The notes below the pieces were generated by a model. That model worked only from the letters and a program-made list of their open reading frames with translations. It was not told the origin of the DNA and did no database searches. The position numbers and the translations under genes were made by a program. From positions 25,221-89,220 of the forward strand of contig UQRE01000004.1 of assembly GCA_900543415.1 (NCBI GenBank): 64,000 nucleotides of DNA, in the 5' to 3' direction. Below, piece by piece: positions 17,924 to 26,705 of this stretch. How positions within the stretch are numbered: position 1 is the first letter of the stretch; each line of letters begins with the position of its first letter. The DNA is from an uncultured Dorea sp. (GTDB lineage Bacteria; Bacillota; Clostridia; Lachnospirales; Lachnospiraceae).

Positions 17924-19985
17924 AAAGCTTGCGATTCGGAACGTGATGCGATTAGCTAAAGATTATGTAGTGTATTTTTTGACAATGACTTTTGTAACTG
18001 CTCTTATGTTTGCATTTAACAGTATTCTCTTCTCGGAAGATGTGCAGGGACTATTTGACATTGCAGGAATGATGGCGGCAATGGTAGGGATTGCTACATT
18101 CTTTATCGTGTGGATCATTGCGTGGCTCATTCATTACATGGTTCGTTTTATTCTGGAAAAAAGAAGCCGTGAATTCGGGATTTATCTGTTGATCGGAATG
18201 AAGAAAAAGGAGATTGCAAAGCTGTATCTCCGAGAAAATGCGGTGCTTGGAAGTATTGCGTTTATTCTGGGAATGGGGCTTGGAATGCTGCTTCAGCAGA
18301 TTTTGATGTCTATTTTGTACGGAATGATTCAAATGAATTATCATCTGAAGTTAGAAATGAATGGAAGCTGTTTTCTTATGACAGTGGGTTGTTATGCAGG
18401 GTGCTACATTTTAGCCCTGTTTCGACTCAGAAAACGTTTTCAGAAGATGAATATTCATGATCTGATGGAGGTTCAGAAGAAAAATGAAGAGATTACGGAG
18501 AAGCGAGAAGAAATAAAACGCTGGTTGTTTCCGGTTTCAATTTTATTTTTAATTACATTCGGAGTATTGTTGCTTAGCGGAGGTGTTGGGAGCACTGGAG
18601 GCATCGTCCTATTTCTCGTTGGTCTTGTCCTTGTAATCTATCTTTTTTATACGGGCTTGTCTGCGTGGATTATCTGTTATGTGAGAAAGAAAGGGAAAGC
18701 AGTTTATAAAGGAGAGAATCTTTTTCTTCTCCGACAATTTGCCTCCAAGCTTAAGACAATGCGTTTTACAATGGGAACCTTAACTTCTCTTTTTACAATC
18801 GCTTTTTTAGGATGCACGGCAGCTATGATGTTCAATGATTATCAAAAACAGGTGTTAAATAATAAATTTCCGTTTGATGTTCAGATTTACAACGGAGATT
18901 CTTCCCATGATTTTGAAGAAGAGTTAGCCCTTCTTCACAAAGAAACGGATGTGAAGGACAGCTATCCTTATCGGATTTATACAGATGGAACAAATCAAGT
19001 AAATACATGGCTTTATACGCATCTTAAATATTTTGGTACAATTTACAAAAACGAAGACGGAACACCGAATGAGAAAAAGATCCGAACGGGAAATGATCAG
19101 TCTTATTGTAATTCCGATACGTTTATGAGCCTTACGGATTATAATCATTTGCGGAGGATGCTCGGGTATCGTCCGGCAGTGTTGGAGGAGAATGAATATC
19201 TGATTCATCTAAAGGAGCGCATTCATAACGAATTGGGGGATTTTTCTAAAAACTTATCGATCTGCGAGAAGATAAATGAAGGAAAAGCACTTAGCTTTGC
19301 AGGATACCGGACAGAACCCTTTTCCCAAGACGGACATAACGGAGGAGACTATGTCATTGTAGTACCGGATCATATCATTGAGAAGATGACGCCGTATTAT
19401 TCGGAGCTGGCAGTTGATCTTAATGGGAAAGCACCGCAGTCTCTCGGTCAGAAGCTTGACAATCTCTGTGACGACCTTGCCTTTGGCGATCAGGACGAGA
19501 AAGAAAATAACTGGTGCTTTGGCTCGGATACAGTGGTAACGTATGCTGCTGTAAATCTGGTGAGAGACAATGCAATTCCGGAAGTGCGCTATATGCTATC
19601 GGCAATCATTTTTCCAGCCTTTTATGTAGGGATTGTATTTGTATGTGTTGCGCTTACCGTGTTATCAGTTCAACAGTTATCGGATTCTACAAAGTACCGC
19701 TTCCGTTATGATGTACTTCGAAAGTTAGGACTTGACAGAAAAGAAATTTCAAGAACTGTGCGGAAACAGTTAGTTTCCTACTATCTGTGTCCTGTATTAT
19801 TTGCAGTAGGAATCAGTGGAATCATTGGGATCTATATGAGCCGGAAATTTATATTTTTCACAGGTGTTTCAACATCGGTTTTCCAATATTTTGGAATCGC
19901 ATTCATTTTATTCTTCGCAATCTATGCTGTTTACTTTATTGCAACATATGTGGGCTTTAGGAGGAATATTGATGAGAACGTATAA
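17916..19985 (+). CDS. BceB-like ABC transporter permease
   Basis: The membrane part of the Bce-type transporter, about 689 residues. The N-terminal block has four membrane helices, then a pair near 205-245, a pair near 290-310, a large outside domain (about 320-570) and two to three C-terminal helices, the layout of FtsX-like BceB permeases. The outside domain of such permeases recognises the peptide-lipid complex. ATG 17916 is preferred over the in-frame GTG 17904 because AGGAGG ends about 11 bp before it. The two genes overlap by 8 bp. Confidence 0.88.
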   Translation: MNRKLAIRNVMRLAKDYVVYFLTMTFVTALMFAFNSILFSEDVQGLFDIAGMMAAMVGIATFFIVWIIAWLIHYMVRFILEKRSREFGIYLLIGMKKKEIAKLYLRENAVLGSIAFILGMGLGMLLQQILMSILYGMIQMNYHLKLEMNGSCFLMTVGCYAGCYILALFRLRKRFQKMNIHDLMEVQKKNEEITEKREEIKRWLFPVSILFLITFGVLLLSGGVGSTGGIVLFLVGLVLVIYLFYTGLSAWIICYVRKKGKAVYKGENLFLLRQFASKLKTMRFTMGTLTSLFTIAFLGCTAAMMFNDYQKQVLNNKFPFDVQIYNGDSSHDFEEELALLHKETDVKDSYPYRIYTDGTNQVNTWLYTHLKYFGTIYKNEDGTPNEKKIRTGNDQSYCNSDTFMSLTDYNHLRRMLGYRPAVLEENEYLIHLKERIHNELGDFSKNLSICEKINEGKALSFAGYRTEPFSQDGHNGGDYVIVVPDHIIEKMTPYYSELAVDLNGKAPQSLGQKLDNLCDDLAFGDQDEKENNWCFGSDTVVTYAAVNLVRDNAIPEVRYMLSAIIFPAFYVGIVFVCVALTVLSVQQLSDSTKYRFRYDVLRKLGLDRKEISRTVRKQLVSYYLCPVLFAVGISGIIGIYMSRKFIFFTGVSTSVFQYFGIAFILFFAIYAVYFIATYVGFRRNIDENV

Positions 19986-20853
19986 AAAGATTTCAGTTGG
20001 GAAATTGGTGGTTGTGATTTTATGTGCCCTTCTTTTACTGGTGGTGTCGCAAAATCTTGCTTTTAATATTGGGTTACTTTTGACAAAAGCAGGGCTTTCC
20101 GCTATGATTGGAAATATCATGATAGCGATGTTGTATGTAGGATTTACATATCTTGGCATTCAATTATTGTATAAAAAGTTTTTACATTTAGATGCGTCTT
20201 TTCTTCGAATGCCGGATATGAGAAAAAAGAATATTTTTCGGGCTGTTTGGGTTGTGACAGCAGTTTTCATGCCCATCTTGGCGGTTTTTGGCTTTCTTTT
20301 TCTCGGAGGAGATTGGTACAGAGTAGATATAGAACCGGAGCAAATGAAAGCGTTGATTACGGGAACGATATTTTTCTATGGTTTTGCGGCGGGAGCAGTA
20401 GAAGAAATGATTTTCCGCGGTGTGATCATGGGAATGTTGGAACAGAGAATCGGTCGAGTCAAAGCGGTACTTCTTCCTTCTATTTTATTTGCAGTAGTTC
20501 ATATGGTTGGCAGTTCTTTTGATGTAATGAGTATGTTACAGCTTCTTGTGTCCGGAAGCTTGGTAGGAATCTTGTTTTCACTGATTGCCATGGAAAGTGG
20601 AAGTATATGGAACAGTGCACTGGTTCATGGCATCTGGAATATGGTGATGGCAGGCGGAATTTTGCATATAGGGAAAGCAATAGATTCACAAGCACTTTAT
20701 AATTGGGTGCTAAATACGGATGAAACACTATGGACAGGCGGAGAGTTTGGAGCGGAGGCATCATTGATCGCAATCACAGTCTATCTATTAGTGATTTGTC
20801 TTGCATTATGGAGGATGCAAAATCCGGAAAAAGTTGCAAGAAAGAGAAAATAG
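19972..20853 (+). CDS. CPBP-family intramembrane metalloprotease
   Basis: A membrane protein of 293 residues with about eight helices, related to CAAX-prenyl protease 2. Motif 1 is EEMIFRG (E144, E145, R149) and the second motif supplies H177 (FAVVHMVG). Bacterial CPBP proteins are often found with bacteriocin genes as immunity or processing factors. The start at 19972 has AGGAGG 7 bp upstream and overlaps the permease end by 14 bp; the longer frame back to 19864 would overlap it by 122 bp. Its tie to the Bce module suggests a shared role in peptide resistance, which is inference. Confidence 0.85.
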   Translation: MRTYKKISVGKLVVVILCALLLLVVSQNLAFNIGLLLTKAGLSAMIGNIMIAMLYVGFTYLGIQLLYKKFLHLDASFLRMPDMRKKNIFRAVWVVTAVFMPILAVFGFLFLGGDWYRVDIEPEQMKALITGTIFFYGFAAGAVEEMIFRGVIMGMLEQRIGRVKAVLLPSILFAVVHMVGSSFDVMSMLQLLVSGSLVGILFSLIAMESGSIWNSALVHGIWNMVMAGGILHIGKAIDSQALYNWVLNTDETLWTGGEFGAEASLIAITVYLLVICLALWRMQNPEKVARKRK

Positions 20854-20855
20854 CA

Positions 20856-21596
20856 ATGAATACAAGATTAAGTTTCCATCGGGATATAATTAAATATTTT
20901 GCCATGTTCGCCATGCTGTTGAATCACATTTCATACATTTTTATGGAGGCAGGTACATTTTGGGCGGAGCTTTTTACGGACATTGGCTATTTTACCGCAA
21001 TTACTATGTGTTATTTCTTAGTGGAAGGATTTGAATACACACATTCCAGAAAGGAGTATGGCAAGAGACTTCTAGTGTTTGCGGTGGTGTCACAGCTTCC
21101 ATATTGTCTGGCTCATACAAAAGGTAAAATTTTGAACATTACAGAAATGAATATGATCTTTACGCTATTATTGTGTTTCTTCATCCTCTGTGTGTTAAAA
21201 TATGTGAAACTCAAAGAATGGAAATATTCGTTGATTTTTCTCCTTGTTATGGTATCGCTTATTTCCGACTGGGCGCTTTTGGCACCTGTTTTTACGCTTC
21301 TTTTTGCATGGGCAAAGGGAAACGCAAAAAAGATGAAGATTGCATTTACAGCCGCCACCTGTTTATTCGGCACCTTTAACTTTCTTGGAGGAATTGGAAG
21401 ATTCCCTCTTAATGCGAATGTGGTCTATGCCTTTGGAAGTATGATCGGAGTGATATTTGCAGGTATTGTGCTTCTTTATTTTTATAACGGGAAAAGGGCG
21501 GAAAAAGGACAGAAATTTTCCAAATGGTTTTTCTTTTGTTTTTATCCGGTACATTTACTTGTACTTGGTGTCATAAGAGTGTTATTCTTTCTGTAA
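20856..21596 (+). CDS. TraX-family membrane protein
   Basis: A polytopic membrane protein of about 246 residues with seven to eight helices. The opening segment (IIKYFAMFAMLLNHI) and the following MCYFLVEGFEYTHSR region are typical of TraX, the F-plasmid protein that acetylates pilin. Chromosomal Firmicutes members have no proven substrate and probably acylate an envelope component. The ATG at 20856 is 2 bp after the CPBP stop with only a weak purine-rich SD, so translation is likely coupled. The longer frame from 20730 would lie inside the CPBP gene and was not used. Confidence 0.82.
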   Translation: MNTRLSFHRDIIKYFAMFAMLLNHISYIFMEAGTFWAELFTDIGYFTAITMCYFLVEGFEYTHSRKEYGKRLLVFAVVSQLPYCLAHTKGKILNITEMNMIFTLLLCFFILCVLKYVKLKEWKYSLIFLLVMVSLISDWALLAPVFTLLFAWAKGNAKKMKIAFTAATCLFGTFNFLGGIGRFPLNANVVYAFGSMIGVIFAGIVLLYFYNGKRAEKGQKFSKWFFFCFYPVHLLVLGVIRVLFFL

Positions 21597-21609
21597 GGAG
21601 GAAGCAAAT

Positions 21610-22950
21610 ATGGGAAATACAATCAAAACGTGGTGTGTAAGGCTTTGGGCATCGGCAGTCGTTATTTTAACTGGGAATCTTCCGATTCTTTACGATAAGT
21701 TTCTCGGAATATGGGGAATGATTTTTCTACTTGTTTTTTATTTCATAGTAAATATAAAACCGACAATGGAAAGGGGAAAGATTACAAGCCAAAGACTTCG
21801 CTTTTGTTATAGCGGATGTGAGCTTCTCAGAATATTTTTGATTTCCATGCTGATATCAGCAGTATATATACTGGCTATGATTCCGGTCGTATTCAAAGAA
21901 CATAGGCTGCTGTGGCTACTTAACCTTCTTTGTATATTTTTGGCAGAGGCGGTGGTATTCTGGAATGGGATCATCCGGTTATATATAAGCTCTGTCCAAA
22001 TCGGAATCAAATGGCGTGTGATAGGAATTATGTGCGGTTTTATTCCGATTGTAAATCTTATTGTGCTTACAAAGCTTATGCGTCTTGCTTCCAACGAAGT
22101 GTCTTTTGAAAATGAAAAAAATCTATGTTACCTTGAACGAAGGAATGAAAAAATCTGCGACACAAAATATCCGATTCTTATGGTTCATGGTGTCTTCTTT
22201 CGCGATTTCCGATATTTTAATTATTGGGGGCGTATTCCGAAAGAACTAAAAAGACACGGTGCAAGAATCTATTACGGAAATCATCAGTCGGCAGCATCTG
22301 TTGCGGACAGCGGGAGAGAATTAAGTGAACGGATCATGGAAGTTCTAAAAGAAACAGGGGCTTCTAAAGTGAATGTGATCGCACATTCCAAAGGGGGTCT
22401 TGATACCCGTTATGCGATCAGCCGACTTGGAATGTCACAGTATGTGGCGTCGCTTACGACAATTAACACTCCGCACAGGGGATGTGAATTTGCGGATTAT
22501 TTATTGAATAAGATTCCGGAAGCTGTGAAACGAAAAATCGCAGATGGGTATAATGCAGCGCTTAAGAAGCTTGGTGATTTAAAACCGGATTTTCTTGCGG
22601 CTGTAGAAGATTTGACCGCATCTGCCTGCCGAAACTTGAATGAAGAAGTAGTAGATCAGCCGAATGTGTATTATCAAAGTGTCGGTTCTAAGTTAAATGT
22701 TGCTTCCGGCGGGAGATTTCCATTAAATTTTTCCTATGAATTGGTAAAATATTTTGATGGACCAAATGACGGACTCGTGTCAGAAAGCTCGTTTCCGTGG
22801 GGAGAAGATTATCATTTTCTGACAGTTGATGGAAAAAGAGGAATCTCTCATGGAGATATGATTGATCTGAATCGAGAAAATATTCAAGGGTTTGATGTGA
22901 GAGAATTCTATGTAGAGTTGGTGCATGGATTGAAAAAGAAAGGGTTGTAA
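21610..22950 (+). CDS. Membrane-anchored lipase-like alpha/beta hydrolase
   Basis: The 446 residues fall into two halves. The first (about 1-165) has four or more membrane helices. The second is an alpha/beta hydrolase with MVHGVFFRDF (oxyanion loop) and the nucleophile motif AHSKGG (S260), as in Bacillus- and Staphylococcus-type triacylglycerol lipases that carry AHSxGG. Candidate acid and histidine residues are in the NDGLVSESS and SHGDMI segments. A strong SD (AAGGAGG) precedes the ATG. It is the last gene of the run that begins with the Bce permease. A role in turning over membrane lipid is possible; the substrate is unknown. Confidence 0.82.
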   Translation: MGNTIKTWCVRLWASAVVILTGNLPILYDKFLGIWGMIFLLVFYFIVNIKPTMERGKITSQRLRFCYSGCELLRIFLISMLISAVYILAMIPVVFKEHRLLWLLNLLCIFLAEAVVFWNGIIRLYISSVQIGIKWRVIGIMCGFIPIVNLIVLTKLMRLASNEVSFENEKNLCYLERRNEKICDTKYPILMVHGVFFRDFRYFNYWGRIPKELKRHGARIYYGNHQSAASVADSGRELSERIMEVLKETGASKVNVIAHSKGGLDTRYAISRLGMSQYVASLTTINTPHRGCEFADYLLNKIPEAVKRKIADGYNAALKKLGDLKPDFLAAVEDLTASACRNLNEEVVDQPNVYYQSVGSKLNVASGGRFPLNFSYELVKYFDGPNDGLVSESSFPWGEDYHFLTVDGKRGISHGDMIDLNRENIQGFDVREFYVELVHGLKKKGL

Positions 22951-23041
22951 AATAAAGTAAAATAGACGTAAATGAGTTTTTGCTTTTGAGACTTCCGTTC
23001 TTTAGACGGATGGAGTATAATAAAAACAATGATTAACTTGA
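22951..23041. other. AT-rich gap after the lipase gene
   Basis: No gene is visible. It holds a short imperfect hairpin (CCGT/ACGG, 22995-23009) and a TATAAT at 23016-23021. The only good -35 (TTGAGA) is 24 bp away, too far for a normal promoter. Confidence 0.4.
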
Positions 23042-23329
23042 ATTTATGAGGAACTGACGTGCGCAATTGTTAGGTGTAGCCTTGAACACGGTAAAATTGA
23101 ATATTGCTATGAATGTGAAAGTTATCCGTGTGAAAAATATCGGTATATTGATAAATATGATTCTTTTATAACTCATAAACGCCAAAAAGCAGACTTGAAA
23201 ATGATGCAGGACATTGGTGTTGAACGGTATAATCTTCAACAACGAGAAAAAATGCAAATTCTTTCTCATTTACTTGCGAACTATAATGATGGTCGCAGAA
23301 AACTGTCAAAGAACAATGTTCATATATAG
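23042..23329 (+). pseudogene. Remnant of a DUF3795-type cysteine-rich protein
   Basis: The frame is open for 95 codons but has no start codon near its 5' end, where a stop (23039-23041) cuts it off. The reading is Cys-rich: EELTCAIVRC, then an IEYCYECESYPCEKYRYIDK stretch, followed by a helical tail. That matches the C-terminal half of small DUF3795 zinc-ribbon proteins, so the N-terminal half is gone and the tail after GRRK is unlike the family. The surrounding DNA is AT-rich and gene-poor. I infer a decayed gene. Another possibility is an undetected frameshift in the assembly. Confidence 0.55.
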
Positions 23330-23408
23330 TTGATGTACTTCAAAAAAATTGATGATAGAAGAAATATAAAGCTAAAACTTGTTAAAAAATAGTTTGTAAA
23401 TTTAGAAA

Positions 23409-23513
23409 TTGAAAAGAGGTAGAAAAAAGGTAACCAAAAAGCAGATAACAGATGATTGGCAGCTATTTTTCCCGGAATTAAGAAAGGTCAAATTACTTGA
23501 ATTAGATAAATGA
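23409..23513 (+). other. Short open frame of 34 codons in the eroded stretch
   Basis: A TTG at 23409 could open a peptide containing KKQITDDWQLFFPELRK before a TGA at 23511. There is no SD, and I do not recognise the sequence. It may be the end of another decayed gene. The rest of 23330-23534 is AT-rich and holds nothing I can identify. Confidence 0.25.
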
Positions 23514-23534
23514 GAAGTTGTAGAGGTGATGAGA

Positions 23535-23741
23535 ATGAAAAATTATAAAATACTATCGAAAGTAATTTTGGCGGTTTGTTTGTGCGGAATTATTTTAGCA
23601 ATTATCAATAGTTTTACAGGGATTATCAATAGCTCTGTGAAAGTAAGCGGAACTGTAATCTCTATTTTAGGATTTCTTGTTGCAGGAGTTGCAACTATGT
23701 TATTAGAAAGTGAACGAATGAAAAAGAGAAAGGATAAATAG
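23535..23741 (+). CDS. Small hydrophobic protein, two membrane helices
   Basis: A basic-ended peptide of 68 residues with two membrane helices (about 8-28 and 36-57) and a Lys/Arg/Asp tail. I picked ATG 23535 because AGAGG sits 8 bp before it; GTG 23526 and ATG 23529 crowd that SD. I do not recognise the family. It is the first of three small membrane frames in a row (next at 23742 with no gap). Confidence 0.6.
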   Translation: MKNYKILSKVILAVCLCGIILAIINSFTGIINSSVKVSGTVISILGFLVAGVATMLLESERMKKRKDK

Positions 23742-23834
23742 ATGATCATAACAGCAGTATGGTACTATGTATTAGATATAGTTCTTTTTGTAGCAACATT
23801 TTTTATCATACGGAAATTATATAAAAAATTATAG
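23742..23834 (+). CDS. Possible 30-residue single-helix membrane peptide
   Basis: The ATG follows the previous stop directly (TAGATG). The peptide is one membrane helix (WYYVLDIVLFVATFFII) with a basic end (RKLYKKL). Coupling to the upstream gene could give translation without a separate SD. A frame this short in AT-rich DNA can arise by chance, so confidence is low. Confidence 0.35.
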   Translation: MIITAVWYYVLDIVLFVATFFIIRKLYKKL

Positions 23835-23846
23835 GGAATAACAGAT

Positions 23847-24158
23847 ATGGTAATTATTATTCATATACTAACGGTACTGTTTGCTATAGCATCGTTCATT
23901 ATTAAGAAGAAACGATATAAGGTTATGCCACTGATCAGTTTGCTTATATTTATTTCTTTCATTGGGTTTGGAATAATTTCTATTATATCTTTGGTTGTCC
24001 CATACGGAGGAACATTGATTTATCCTTTAGGATCTATTATATTGGGGCTGATATTTATTTGGGATATTTTTTTTAACCGCTGGTATTACTATGTTGCTTG
24101 CATTTTTACCTGTGCTTTGGAGCGTAATAAGGTAATGTTAAATAAGATTCAAAGCTGA
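23847..24158 (+). CDS. Small membrane protein, three helices
   Basis: A hydrophobic protein of 103 residues with helices at about 2-17, 28-50 and 56-75, then a Trp/Tyr-rich segment (WDIFFNRWYYY). The family is not recognised. The SD is poor (a purine run ending 5 bp before the ATG). The last residues, after the third helix, are polar and may reflect a frame that has lost its proper end. Confidence 0.5.
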   Translation: MVIIIHILTVLFAIASFIIKKKRYKVMPLISLLIFISFIGFGIISIISLVVPYGGTLIYPLGSIILGLIFIWDIFFNRWYYYVACIFTCALERNKVMLNKIQS

Positions 24159-24238
24159 TAATTTTGTGTGTGAATGGATACAGTATTATAGTTACTACAT
24201 AAAATAAAAAATAAAGCAAAAAAGGAATTGTAAATCAT

Positions 24239-24703
24239 ATGAACAAACAGGAAAAGATACAGGAAATATTTGATTATTACAAACAACAGCCTGACCGTTC
24301 CGATCAGGAGATGGTTGTGGCGCTTTTAAGAGAGCTTCAGGATGTTCAAGGCTATATTAGTCCGAAATTAAAAGAGCAGGTGCTGGAGATTACCGGGGTG
24401 AAAGAAACATTTCTCCAATGCCTGTTTCGGATGTATCCAAGTCTTCATGAGTCCCAGGATATGCACGAGATTATTGTGTGTTCCGGGGAACGATGTGGAA
24501 AGAAGGGCGGTGGCGAGATTCTTTCCTATCTCAAGAGGGAGCTCAAAGTAGACCGGCAGGGAGTATCCGAAGACGGAAGGTTCAAGCTTCGTACAAGAAA
24601 TTGTCTGAAGCAATGCAGAACGTCTCCGAACCTTATGATTGACGGAAAATTATATTCGAAGATAGAGATAGAAAATATAAAGAAATTATTAAACGATTTG
24701 TAA
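24239..24703 (+). CDS. Stand-alone NuoE-like thioredoxin-fold [2Fe-2S] protein
   Basis: An electron-transfer protein of 154 residues like subunit E of complex I or of NAD-reducing hydrogenases. The helical N-terminal part (1-75) is followed by a thioredoxin fold with four cluster cysteines: C81 and C86 (CSGERC) and C122 and C126 (CLKQC). In complexes it hands electrons from the NADH/FMN subunit. Here no NuoF or hydrogenase gene is adjacent; a MATE pump with its own promoter follows. It may serve a partner elsewhere in the genome. Confidence 0.85.
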   Translation: MNKQEKIQEIFDYYKQQPDRSDQEMVVALLRELQDVQGYISPKLKEQVLEITGVKETFLQCLFRMYPSLHESQDMHEIIVCSGERCGKKGGGEILSYLKRELKVDRQGVSEDGRFKLRTRNCLKQCRTSPNLMIDGKLYSKIEIENIKKLLNDL

Positions 24704-24706
24704 CGA

Positions 24707-24734
24707 TTGACAACCTCTGCAAGGATAGTATAAT
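24707..24734 (+). promoter_or_regulatory. Near-consensus SigA promoter for the MATE gene
   Basis: TTGACA (24707-24712), a 16-bp spacer and TATAAT (24729-24734). Both hexamers are perfect. It starts 4 bp after the stop of the NuoE-like gene and lies 38 bp before the MATE start, which has a GAGGAGAGG SD. Confidence 0.9.
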
Positions 24735-24772
24735 TATTCTCTGCAATTAGATTTTACGAGGAGAGGTTAGTC

Positions 24773-26137
24773 ATGGATCAGGATAAAGAATTTCTTGGGA
24801 AAGAACCCATAGGAAAATTACTTCTTAAGCTGGCGTTGCCTACAGTTGCAGCCCAGCTTATTAATATGCTTTACAATATTGTTGACCGTATTTATATCGG
24901 TCACATTCCCGAGATCGGAGCAGATGCACTTACCGGTGTCGGAGTCTGTATGCCGCTTATTATGATGGTGTCGGCATTTGCAGCGCTGGTTGGATTCGGA
25001 GGTTCACCCAGAGCATCCATTGCTATGGGGAAAAAAGATAACGATTCGGCAGAAAAGATTCTGGGCAATTGCTTTACAACACAGATTCTCATTTCTTTCG
25101 TGTTGACAGCAGTGCTCCTTATCTGGAACCGAGATCTTCTTATGGCGTTTGGAGCAAGTGAAAATACGATTAGCTATGGAACAAGATATATGAACATTTA
25201 TTCTGTCGGAACGATTTTCGTACAGTTGACGCTTGGAATGAATGTATTTATTACAGCGCAGGGATTTGCACAAACCGGAATGCTGTCTGTTCTGATTGGT
25301 GCAGTGTCTAATATCGTATTAGATCCAATCTTTATTTTTGGTTTCAATATGGATGTGCAGGGCGCGGCGCTTGCAACAATTATTTCTCAGGCATTATCCT
25401 GTATCTGGGTGGTATCTTTTTTGTTTGGAAAGAAAACTATTTTAAAGATCAGGAAAGAAAATATGTGTCTGTCAGCATCCGTAATTTTTCCTTGTCTCGC
25501 ACTTGGTACATCAACTTTTATTATGCAGGCAAGTGAGAGTGTCATTTCTATCTGTTTTAATTCTTCGCTTCAAAAATTCGGCGGAGATATTGCCGTGGGA
25601 GCTATGACAATCCTGACAAGTGTTATGCAGTTTGCAATGCTTCCTTTACAGGGACTTGGTCAGGGGGCGCAGCCGATCATCAGCTATAACTACGGAGCAG
25701 GAAGCGCAAGGCGTGTGAAGGATGCCTTTAAATTATTATTGAAGATCAGCCTCGGATACGCGCTTTTTCTCTGGGCAATGGTTATGATTCTTCCGGGTGG
25801 ATTTGTAAGAATGTTTACTTCGGATCTGAAGCTTATAGAATTCACGAAAACAGCGCTTCGTGTGTATCTTGCAGCACTGTTTATGATGGGAATTCAGATG
25901 GCTTGCCAGATGACATTTAATTCACTGGGAAGGGCAGTGGAATCTATAATCGTAGCGATTATGAGAAAATTTGTATTACTGCTTCCGCTTATCTTTGTGC
26001 TCCCGCAGATTTTCAAGAGTGACCAGACAATGGCAGTATACTTGGCGGAACCAATCGCAGACTTCCTGGCGGTATCTTTCACGATTGTACTGTTTACAAT
26101 TCAATTCAGGAAAGCGCTGCGGAAAATGTATGCTTAG
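24773..26137 (+). CDS. MATE-family multidrug/toxin exporter
   Basis: A cation-coupled exporter of 454 residues with twelve membrane helices. The opening (FLGKEPIGKLLLKLALPT) and the helix-7 region PLQGLGQGAQPIISYNYGAG are typical of the MATE branch close to NorM/MepA. Substrates cannot be told from sequence. It is driven by a near-perfect promoter, suggesting steady expression, and is transcribed alone: the next gene starts 152 bp downstream with its own SD. Confidence 0.92.
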   Translation: MDQDKEFLGKEPIGKLLLKLALPTVAAQLINMLYNIVDRIYIGHIPEIGADALTGVGVCMPLIMMVSAFAALVGFGGSPRASIAMGKKDNDSAEKILGNCFTTQILISFVLTAVLLIWNRDLLMAFGASENTISYGTRYMNIYSVGTIFVQLTLGMNVFITAQGFAQTGMLSVLIGAVSNIVLDPIFIFGFNMDVQGAALATIISQALSCIWVVSFLFGKKTILKIRKENMCLSASVIFPCLALGTSTFIMQASESVISICFNSSLQKFGGDIAVGAMTILTSVMQFAMLPLQGLGQGAQPIISYNYGAGSARRVKDAFKLLLKISLGYALFLWAMVMILPGGFVRMFTSDLKLIEFTKTALRVYLAALFMMGIQMACQMTFNSLGRAVESIIVAIMRKFVLLLPLIFVLPQIFKSDQTMAVYLAEPIADFLAVSFTIVLFTIQFRKALRKMYA

Positions 26138-26289
26138 AGATTTTCGGAGATTTATGTAGAAATTTGCGTTCTTTTCCTTTTGTTTTTTTACTGCAGCATG
26201 ATGTATAATCATTCTTATAGACGAGGTATGTACAGAGCACTGTACGCATAGATTAGAATACGAATCAGACAGAAGTGAAGGAGAAGAAC

Positions 26290-26625
26290 ATGGAGACAAG
26301 GAAGAACTGTATCGCAGAAATCATTCATCATATTGCAACAATTTTAGGATTTTTCATTGCAGGGTATTATTTCTTGCAGAAGAGAACGAAGACTTTTTGT
26401 AAAGTTCTTCTTTCTGTACACATGGCAACGCAGGGATATGGAATCTTGAAAATTATTGGAGATACGATAGATGGAAAGAAGCGTTTCATGGCTTCTTTTG
26501 AACATGTGTCGGAGGTCTGTAATGAGAAGGAAGGAGCCGGAAGAGTGCTCCCGTGGCTTTTGTTATCGGCAGCAACCGTCTTTAAGCTTGGAGTTCCGGT
26601 ACTCCTTGGAGGAAGAAAAAAATAG
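26290..26625 (+). CDS. Small membrane protein of unknown function
   Basis: A protein of 111 residues with a helix at about 12-29, a likely second amphipathic helix (38-60) and a C-terminal helix (88-107) ending in basic residues. The start is ATG 26290, with GAAGGAG 6 bp upstream; the in-frame GTG at 26275 lies before that SD. I do not recognise the family. The upstream gap (26138-26289) is AT-rich and holds no clear promoter or hairpin. Confidence 0.6.
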   Translation: METRKNCIAEIIHHIATILGFFIAGYYFLQKRTKTFCKVLLSVHMATQGYGILKIIGDTIDGKKRFMASFEHVSEVCNEKEGAGRVLPWLLLSAATVFKLGVPVLLGGRKK

Positions 26626-26705
26626 GCTGCTTAATCAGTAAGTATTCAGACATAAGAAGCTGTGCAGTGACATAAGTTATAATAAAATGAAAAATTGGTG
26701 TTTCT

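Noticed and set aside
22986..23021. Promoter TTGAGA with TATAAT after the lipase gene
   Set aside because: The 24-bp spacer is too long for a SigA promoter, and the only frame downstream is a relic.
23309..23325. GAACAATGTTC as a LexA box
   Set aside because: The half-sites are 3 bp apart rather than 4 and it sits in the eroded stretch with no gene or promoter next to it.
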